This document shows, one piece after another, positions 58,989 to 64,000 of a stretch of 64,000 bases of DNA (its first letter is position 1; the number at the start of each line of letters is the position of its first letter). Position numbers and translations under genes: made by a program. This stretch comes from Klebsiella terrigena (GTDB lineage Bacteria > Pseudomonadota > Gammaproteobacteria > Enterobacterales > Enterobacteriaceae), in NCBI RefSeq assembly GCF_006539725.1, contig NZ_BJNO01000018.1:57695-121694 (forward strand). The letters are read 5' to 3'. Below the pieces are notes generated by a model. It did not search any database. It had not been told where the DNA came from and was given only the letters and a program-made list of their open reading frames with translations.

Positions 58989-60059
58989 ATGAAAAAACTG
59001 ATTAATCGTGTCGAAGATGTCCTGAGCGAACAGCTCGCGGGCCTGGCGAAGGCCCATCCCCAATTAACGCTGCATCAGGACCCGGTGTACGTCACCCGCG
59101 CCGATGCGCCGGTTGCCGGCAAGGTGGCGCTGCTCTCCGGCGGCGGCAGCGGACATGAGCCAATGCACTGCGGCTACATTGGCCAGGGCATGCTCTCCGG
59201 TGCCTGCCCGGGGGAGATCTTCACCTCGCCGACGCCGGATAAAATGTTCGAGTGTGCGATGAATATCGACGGCGGCGAAGGCGTGCTGCTGATTATCAAA
59301 AACTACACCGGCGATATTTTGAATTTTGAAACCGCCACCGAGCTGCTGCATGAGAGCGGCGTCAAGGTCACCACCGTGGTCATCGACGATGACGTGGCGG
59401 TGAAGGACAGCCTCTATACCGCCGGCCGTCGAGGCGTGGCCAACACCGTGCTGATTGAAAAGCTGGTGGGTGCCGCCGCCGAACGCGGCGATTCGCTGGA
59501 AGCCTGCGCCGAGCTGGGCCGCAGGCTCAACAACCTCGGCCACTCCATTGGCGTCGCCCTCGCGGCCTGCACCGTGCCGGCCGCCGGACAGCCCTCTTTT
59601 GAGCTCCAGGATAATGAAATGGAGTTCGGCGTCGGCATCCACGGCGAACCGGGGATTGACCGCCGCGCCTTCAGCTCGCTCGACCAGACCGTGGACGAAA
59701 TGTTCGCCACCCTGCTGGAGAACGGCACCTACAGCCGTACCCTGCGCCAGTGGGATCCGGCCAAAGGCAGCTGGCAGGACGTCCAGCAGGGGAAAAAAGC
59801 GCTACAGAGCGGCGACCGCGTCATCGCGCTGGTCAACAACCTCGGCGCCACTCCGCTGTCGGAGCTGTACGGCGTCTACAACCGCCTCGCCGAACGCTGC
59901 GAGGAGAGCGGGATCGCTATTGCCCGCAGCCTTATCGGCAGCTACTGCACATCTCTGGATATGGTGGGCTTTTCCATCACCCTGCTGAAAGCCGACGACG
60001 AGACGCTGGCCCTGTGGGATGCCCCCGTCCATACCCCGGCGCTGAACTGGGGCCATTAA
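58989..60059 (+). CDS. dhaK: PTS-dependent dihydroxyacetone kinase, DhaK subunit
   Basis: A 356-residue substrate-binding subunit. Dihydroxyacetone binds covalently to His218 in GVGIHGEPG, and SGGGSGHEPMHCGYIG (about 50-65) lines the site. Phosphate comes from DhaL-ADP recharged by DhaM, not from free ATP. The ATG at 58989 (seven bases after GGAG, 58978-58981) gives the E. coli MKKLIN start; an ATG at 58983 is too close to the ribosome site. First of dhaKLM. Confidence 0.97.
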   Translation: MKKLINRVEDVLSEQLAGLAKAHPQLTLHQDPVYVTRADAPVAGKVALLSGGGSGHEPMHCGYIGQGMLSGACPGEIFTSPTPDKMFECAMNIDGGEGVLLIIKNYTGDILNFETATELLHESGVKVTTVVIDDDVAVKDSLYTAGRRGVANTVLIEKLVGAAAERGDSLEACAELGRRLNNLGHSIGVALAACTVPAAGQPSFELQDNEMEFGVGIHGEPGIDRRAFSSLDQTVDEMFATLLENGTYSRTLRQWDPAKGSWQDVQQGKKALQSGDRVIALVNNLGATPLSELYGVYNRLAERCEESGIAIARSLIGSYCTSLDMVGFSITLLKADDETLALWDAPVHTPALNWGH

Positions 60060-60069
60060 GGAGCACAAC

Positions 60070-60702
60070 ATGTCACTGAACAGAACGCAGATCGTTAACT
60101 GGCTCTATCGCTGCGGCGAGATCTTTACCAAAGAGCGGGATTTTCTTACCGGGCTGGATAAAGAGATCGGCGACGCTGACCACGGCCTGAACATGCATCG
60201 CGGCTTCAGCAAGGTGGTGGAAAAACTGCCTTCGATTGCCGATAAGGACATCGGTTTTATCCTCAAAAATACCGGGATGACGCTGCTTTCCAACGTCGGC
60301 GGCGCCAGCGGCCCGCTGTTCGGCACCTTCTTTATCCGCGCGGCGCAGGTAACCCAGGCGCACCAGAGCCTCAGCCTCGACGAGCTGTACCAGATGATGC
60401 GCGAAGGCGCGGACGGCGTGGTCAACCGCGGCAAGGCGGAGCCGGGGGATAAAACGATGTGCGACGTCTGGCTACCGGTCGTTGAATCATTGCGCCATTC
60501 CAGCGAACAGCATCTGCCGTTGCAGGCCGCGCTGGACGCCGCCTGCAAGCAGGCGGAGATCGCCACCCGCTCCACCATCACCATGCAGGCCCGCAAAGGC
60601 CGCGCCAGCTACCTCGGCGAGCGCAGCATCGGGCATCAGGATCCGGGTGCGACCTCGGTGATGTTTATGATTCAGGAGCTGGCTGCCGCAGCCAAAGAGT
60701 AA
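60070..60702 (+). CDS. dhaL: Dihydroxyacetone kinase subunit DhaL (ADP-binding)
   Basis: A 210-residue alpha-barrel subunit holding a permanently bound ADP-Mg as phosphoryl carrier. The three-aspartate Mg site is in EIGDADHGLNM (about 28-38), and GGASGPLFGTFF and GRASYLGERSIGHQDPGA are conserved. DhaL-ADP also acts as coactivator of DhaR in E. coli. It follows dhaK by 10 bp and precedes dhaM by 10 bp. Confidence 0.97.
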   Translation: MSLNRTQIVNWLYRCGEIFTKERDFLTGLDKEIGDADHGLNMHRGFSKVVEKLPSIADKDIGFILKNTGMTLLSNVGGASGPLFGTFFIRAAQVTQAHQSLSLDELYQMMREGADGVVNRGKAEPGDKTMCDVWLPVVESLRHSSEQHLPLQAALDAACKQAEIATRSTITMQARKGRASYLGERSIGHQDPGATSVMFMIQELAAAAKE

Positions 60703-60712
60703 GGAAAAAGCG

Positions 60713-62134
60713 ATGGTAAACCTGGTGATTGTGTCTCATAGCGCCCGACTGGGCGAAGGCGTCGGAGAGCTGGCCCGGCAGATGTTAATCGGCGACGGCT
60801 GCCGGCTGGCGATCGCCGCCGGGATTGACGATCCCGAGAACCCGATCGGCACCGATCCCATTAAGGTGATGGAGGCCATTGAATCGGTGGCCGACGCCGA
60901 TCACGTGCTGGTGATGATGGATATCGGCAGCGCTCTGCTGAGCGCCGAGACGGCGCTGGATCTTCTCGATCCGGCCATCGCCGCCAGGGTTCGCCTCTGC
61001 GCGGCCCCGCTGGTCGAAGGTACGCTGGCGGCAACGGTCAGCGCGGCAACCGGATCAACGATCGACAAGGTTATCGAGGACGCCATGAACGCGCTGGAGG
61101 CTAAGCGCGTCCAGCTGGGATTACCGTCGCCCGCCCAGGCCGCCCCTGAGGCGACCCCCTTTGCCGGAGATGACGACGCGCGGTCGGTTTCGGTGGTGAT
61201 TAGCAACCACAACGGCCTGCACGTTCGTCCGGCCTCGCGCCTGGTGGCGGCGCTGGCTGGCTTCAACGCCGATCTGCTGCTGGAGAAAGGCGGCAAGTGC
61301 GTGGCGCCGGACAGCATCAATAAAATCGCGCTGCTGCAGGTGCGCCGCGACGACAGGCTCCGGCTGCTGGCCCGCGGGCCGGATGCCGAGGCGGCGCTGG
61401 CCGCATTCCAGGCGCTGGCGGCGGAGCACTTTGGCGAGCAGCCGGACGCGGCCCCGGCGGCGGTCGTCCCCTCCGCTGCCCGCGTCCAGGGGAAGGCGCT
61501 GCTCTACCCCCTGCCGCATGCCGAGCCGCGGCGGCGAAACAGCGCCAATAGCGCCAAAGAGCAGCGGCGCCTGAAGCAGGCCATTGAGCAGACGCTGGCG
61601 GATCTCAACGCCCTGACCCGTCTTGCAGAGGAGCGCTACTCCGCCGATATCGCGGCCATTTTCTCCGGCCACCATACCCTGCTCGACGACCCTGAACTCT
61701 ATGACGCCGCCTGCGCCATCCTGAGCAAGGAGCAGTGCTGCGCCGAGTGGGCGTGGTATCAGGTGCTGGTCGATCTCAGCCAGCAGTATCGCCAGCTGAG
61801 CGATACCTATCTGCAGGCGCGCTATATTGATATCGAAGATCTGCTCCACCGCACGCTGCGCCATCTTCAGGGCCGCAGCGAGGTGCTGCTGGCGGTGAAT
61901 GAACCGGTGATCGTTATCGCCGATGATATCTTCCCCTCTACCGTGGTGCAGCTCGATCCCCGGCAGGTAAAGGGGATCTGTCTGCAGGAAGGCAGCGACG
62001 TTTCCCACGGCGCGATCATCGCGCGCCAGGCCGGGATCGCCTGTCTGTGCCAGCAGGGTGAGACGCTGAAAACGCTGCGCAGCGGCGATGCCATCACCCT
62101 TGATGTCGCCGAAAGGCGCATTATCCGCGGGTAG
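60713..62134 (+). CDS. dhaM: PTS phosphotransfer protein DhaM (EIIA-HPr-EI)
   Basis: A 473-residue three-domain protein that passes phosphate from PEP through EI and HPr to DhaL. The EIIA-like N-domain has His9 (IVSHSARLGEG), the HPr-like domain has His170 (NHNGLHVRPASRL), and the truncated EI domain has His432 (GSDVSHGAIIARQAG). The length matches E. coli DhaM (472). It is followed by a hairpin before the ATP-dependent kinase. Confidence 0.96.
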   Translation: MVNLVIVSHSARLGEGVGELARQMLIGDGCRLAIAAGIDDPENPIGTDPIKVMEAIESVADADHVLVMMDIGSALLSAETALDLLDPAIAARVRLCAAPLVEGTLAATVSAATGSTIDKVIEDAMNALEAKRVQLGLPSPAQAAPEATPFAGDDDARSVSVVISNHNGLHVRPASRLVAALAGFNADLLLEKGGKCVAPDSINKIALLQVRRDDRLRLLARGPDAEAALAAFQALAAEHFGEQPDAAPAAVVPSAARVQGKALLYPLPHAEPRRRNSANSAKEQRRLKQAIEQTLADLNALTRLAEERYSADIAAIFSGHHTLLDDPELYDAACAILSKEQCCAEWAWYQVLVDLSQQYRQLSDTYLQARYIDIEDLLHRTLRHLQGRSEVLLAVNEPVIVIADDIFPSTVVQLDPRQVKGICLQEGSDVSHGAIIARQAGIACLCQQGETLKTLRSGDAITLDVAERRIIRG

Positions 62135-62163
62135 CTCGCGCTGTCGGCCCCATTGACCTCACG

Positions 62164-62191
62164 CCGGAGGCGCTGCCTCCGGGGATTTTGT
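62164..62191 (+). terminator. Terminator-like hairpin between dhaM and the ATP-dependent kinase
   Basis: CCGGAGGC (62164-62171) pairs with GCCTCCGG (62175-62182) around a 3-nt loop and is followed by TTTTGTTTT. It should reduce transcription into the next gene. Confidence 0.75.
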
Positions 62192-62216
62192 TTTCGCTCA
62201 ACCTCCAGGAACCGTT

Positions 62217-63866
62217 ATGTCTCAATTCTTTTTTAATCAGCGCACCAGCCTCGTCAGCGACGTTATTGAAGGGGCGATTATCGCCAGCCCGTGGAACAAT
62301 CTGGCGCGGCTGGAGAGCGATCCGGCGATCCGCGTGGTCGTGCGCAGCGATCTAAATAAGAGCAACGTCGCGGTTATCTCCGGCGGCGGCTCCGGCCACG
62401 AGCCGGCCCACGTGGGCTTTATTGGTAAAGGCATGCTCACCGCCGCCGTCTGCGGCGATATTTTTGCTTCGCCGAGCGTCGATGCGGTGCTGACGGCGAT
62501 CCAGGCCGTCACCGGCGAAGCGGGCTGCCTGCTGATCGTTAAGAACTACACCGGCGATCGCCTGAACTTTGGCCTCGCGGCGGAGAAAGCGCGTCGCCTG
62601 GGCTACAGCGTCGAGATGCTGATCGTCGGCGACGATATTTCGCTGCCGGATAACAAGCATCCGCGCGGCATTGCCGGGACCATCCTGGTGCATAAAGTGG
62701 CGGGCTACTTCGCCGAGCGCGGCTACAACCTGGCGACCGTGCTGCGTGAAGCGCAGTACGCGGCGAACAACACCCGCAGCCTCGGCCTCGCGCTCTCCAG
62801 CTGCCACCTGCCGCAGGATGCCGAGACGGCCCCGCGCCACCATCCCGAGCAGGCGGAGCTGGGGATGGGCATTCACGGCGAGCCCGGCGCTTCGGTTATC
62901 GCCACCCAGAACAGCGCGCAGATTATGCAGCTGATGGTGGAGAAGCTGAGCGCGGCCCTGCCGGAAACCGGCCGCCTGGCGGTGATGCTCAATAATCTCG
63001 GCGGCGTATCGGTCGCGGAAATGGCGATCCTCACCCGCGAGCTGGCGAACACTCCGCTCCATCAGCGTATTGACTGGCTGATTGGCCCGGCGTCTCTGGT
63101 CACCGCCCTGGATATGAAAGGCTTCTCGATCACCGCGATCGTGCTGGAAGAGAGCATTGAGAAAGCGCTGCTCTCCGAGGTGGAAACCGCCAGCTGGCAG
63201 AAGCCGGTCCAGCCGCGCGCCGTCGGGGTCATGCCCTGCTCGCTGCGCAGCAGTCGCGTGGAGTTCCAGCCTTCAGACCATAGCGTCGTGGCGGGCTACG
63301 TCGGAACGGTGACCGCAACGCTGTCCGACCTTGAGGCCCACCTCAACGCGCTGGATGCCAAAGTCGGCGACGGCGACACCGGGTCGACCTTCGCCGCGGG
63401 CGCGCGCGACGTGGCCGACCTGCTGCGTCGCCAGCAGCTGCCGCTCGCCAACCTCGCCACCCTGTTTGCGCTGATCGGCGAACGCCTGACCGTGGTGATG
63501 GGCGGCTCCAGCGGCGTGCTGATGTCTATTTTCTTTACCGCCGCCGGGCAGAAGCTGGAACAGGGCGCCAGCGTCGCCGAAGCGCTCAACGCCGGCCTTG
63601 CGCAGATGAAGTTTTACGGCGGGGCGGACGAAGGCGATCGCACCATGATTGACGCGCTGCAGCCGGCGCTGGCCTCGCTACTGGCCGCGCCTGACAATCT
63701 GCAGGCGGCGTTTGCTGCGGCCGAGGCCGGTGCGGAAAGCACCCTCCACGCCAGCAAAGCCAACGCCGGGCGCGCGTCGTATCTCAACAGCGACAGCCTG
63801 CTGGGCAATATGGACCCGGGCGCTCACGCGGTGGCGATGGTGTTTAAGGCGCTGGCGGAGAAATAG
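62217..63866 (+). CDS. ATP-dependent dihydroxyacetone kinase (single chain)
   Basis: A 549-residue fusion of a DhaK-type domain (about 1-330; SGGGSGHEPAHVG, covalent His220 in GMGIHGEPG) and a DhaL-type ATP-binding domain (about 360-549; KVGDGDTGSTFAAGARDV, GGSSGVLMSIFF, GRASYLNSDSLLGNMDPGA). It matches the Citrobacter/Klebsiella enzyme that uses ATP directly. It lies behind dhaKLM but after a terminator-like hairpin, so its level may differ. With dhaD it completes glycerol oxidation to dihydroxyacetone phosphate. Confidence 0.95.
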   Translation: MSQFFFNQRTSLVSDVIEGAIIASPWNNLARLESDPAIRVVVRSDLNKSNVAVISGGGSGHEPAHVGFIGKGMLTAAVCGDIFASPSVDAVLTAIQAVTGEAGCLLIVKNYTGDRLNFGLAAEKARRLGYSVEMLIVGDDISLPDNKHPRGIAGTILVHKVAGYFAERGYNLATVLREAQYAANNTRSLGLALSSCHLPQDAETAPRHHPEQAELGMGIHGEPGASVIATQNSAQIMQLMVEKLSAALPETGRLAVMLNNLGGVSVAEMAILTRELANTPLHQRIDWLIGPASLVTALDMKGFSITAIVLEESIEKALLSEVETASWQKPVQPRAVGVMPCSLRSSRVEFQPSDHSVVAGYVGTVTATLSDLEAHLNALDAKVGDGDTGSTFAAGARDVADLLRRQQLPLANLATLFALIGERLTVVMGGSSGVLMSIFFTAAGQKLEQGASVAEALNAGLAQMKFYGGADEGDRTMIDALQPALASLLAAPDNLQAAFAAAEAGAESTLHASKANAGRASYLNSDSLLGNMDPGAHAVAMVFKALAEK

Positions 63867-63878
63867 AGGCAGTCAGAT

Positions 63879-63910
63879 ATTCCCGCAGGCGCCGCGGTGC
63901 CTGCGGGAAT
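63879..63910 (+). terminator. Strong hairpin after the ATP-dependent kinase
   Basis: A perfect 12-bp stem ATTCCCGCAGGC (63879-63890) pairs with 63899-63910 around an 8-nt loop, 13 nt after the stop. There is no U-run; a 9-bp tandem repeat follows immediately. Confidence 0.7.
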
Positions 63911-64000
63911 GCAGAGAATGCAGAGAATGCAGAGAATGCAGAGAATGCAGAGAATGCAGAGAATGCAGAGAATGCAGAGAATGCAGAGAATGCAGAGAAT
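63911..64000. repeat. 9-bp tandem repeat GCAGAGAAT, at least ten copies
   Basis: Exactly ten perfect head-to-tail copies of GCAGAGAAT fill 63911-64000 and run off the window edge, so the true number is unknown. The first copy begins at the base of the preceding hairpin, whose last bases GGGAAT share GAAT with the unit. Complete identity of all copies points to recent slippage expansion. The 9-bp period keeps one reading frame, but no start precedes it on the plus strand. Confidence 0.95.

Noticed and set aside
63911..64000. CRISPR array at the window end
   Set aside because: The 9-bp units are contiguous, with no spacers. It is a simple tandem repeat.

Overview
The window is chromosomal DNA from an enterobacterium of the Klebsiella/Raoultella group. 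Gene order from 1 to about 37 kb is the conserved enterobacterial order ygiN-parE-yqiA-cpdA-yqiB-nudF / tolC-ygiBC / ygiD / zupT / ribB / ubiK / glgS / hldE-glnE-ygiF / ygiM-cca / uppP-folB / plsY / tsaD / rpsU-dnaG-rpoD / mug / tRNA-Ile. Into this frame is set a complete ureDABCEFG urease cluster (24.1-29.1 kb), with an MFS transporter before it and an NCS1 permease after it. A dha (dihydroxyacetone/glycerol) locus and paired serine-type sulfatase/maturase genes also fit Klebsiella. Base composition is GC-rich throughout except for one AT-rich gene at 38.7-40.2 kb.

At 37.2-40.5 kb lies a small integrated island. A 48-bp direct repeat is formed by the 3' part of an intact tRNA-Ile(CAU) gene (37205-37252) and a second copy (40498-40545). 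Between them are a decayed IS3-family element with a duplicated right end and one AT-rich ATPase (520 aa, ABC/AAA_21-type ATPase followed by a TOPRIM-like segment). No integrase remains. The ATPase is the best candidate for a stand-alone phage-defence gene.

From 40.8 to 54.7 kb is a sulfatase region. A Crp-fold/winged-helix-type regulator is divergent from an eight-gene run: Ser-type sulfatase, radical-SAM sulfatase maturase, MoxR ATPase, DUF58, DUF4381, VWA (BatA-like), degenerate VWA+TPR (BatB/C-like), BatD-like. From the maturase onward the genes overlap or abut. A convergent operon on the other strand encodes a second sulfatase, a second maturase and a periplasmic HAD phosphatase. Similar 18-bp palindromes lie upstream of both sulfatases, next to the single regulator gene, and both sulfatase-maturase junctions carry RNA hairpins. 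The sequence suggests a co-regulated periplasmic sulfatase system to which a MoxR-VWA (Bat) module has been attached.

From 55.3 kb to the end is the dha locus: dhaR and dhaD on the minus strand, and dhaK-dhaL-dhaM (PTS-dependent dihydroxyacetone kinase) plus a single-chain ATP-dependent dihydroxyacetone kinase on the plus strand. A palindrome-rich control region separates dhaD from dhaK. The window ends inside a perfect 9-bp tandem repeat (ten copies visible) that starts at the foot of the last terminator hairpin.

All identifications rest on reading the sequence and on remembered family features. No database search was run.
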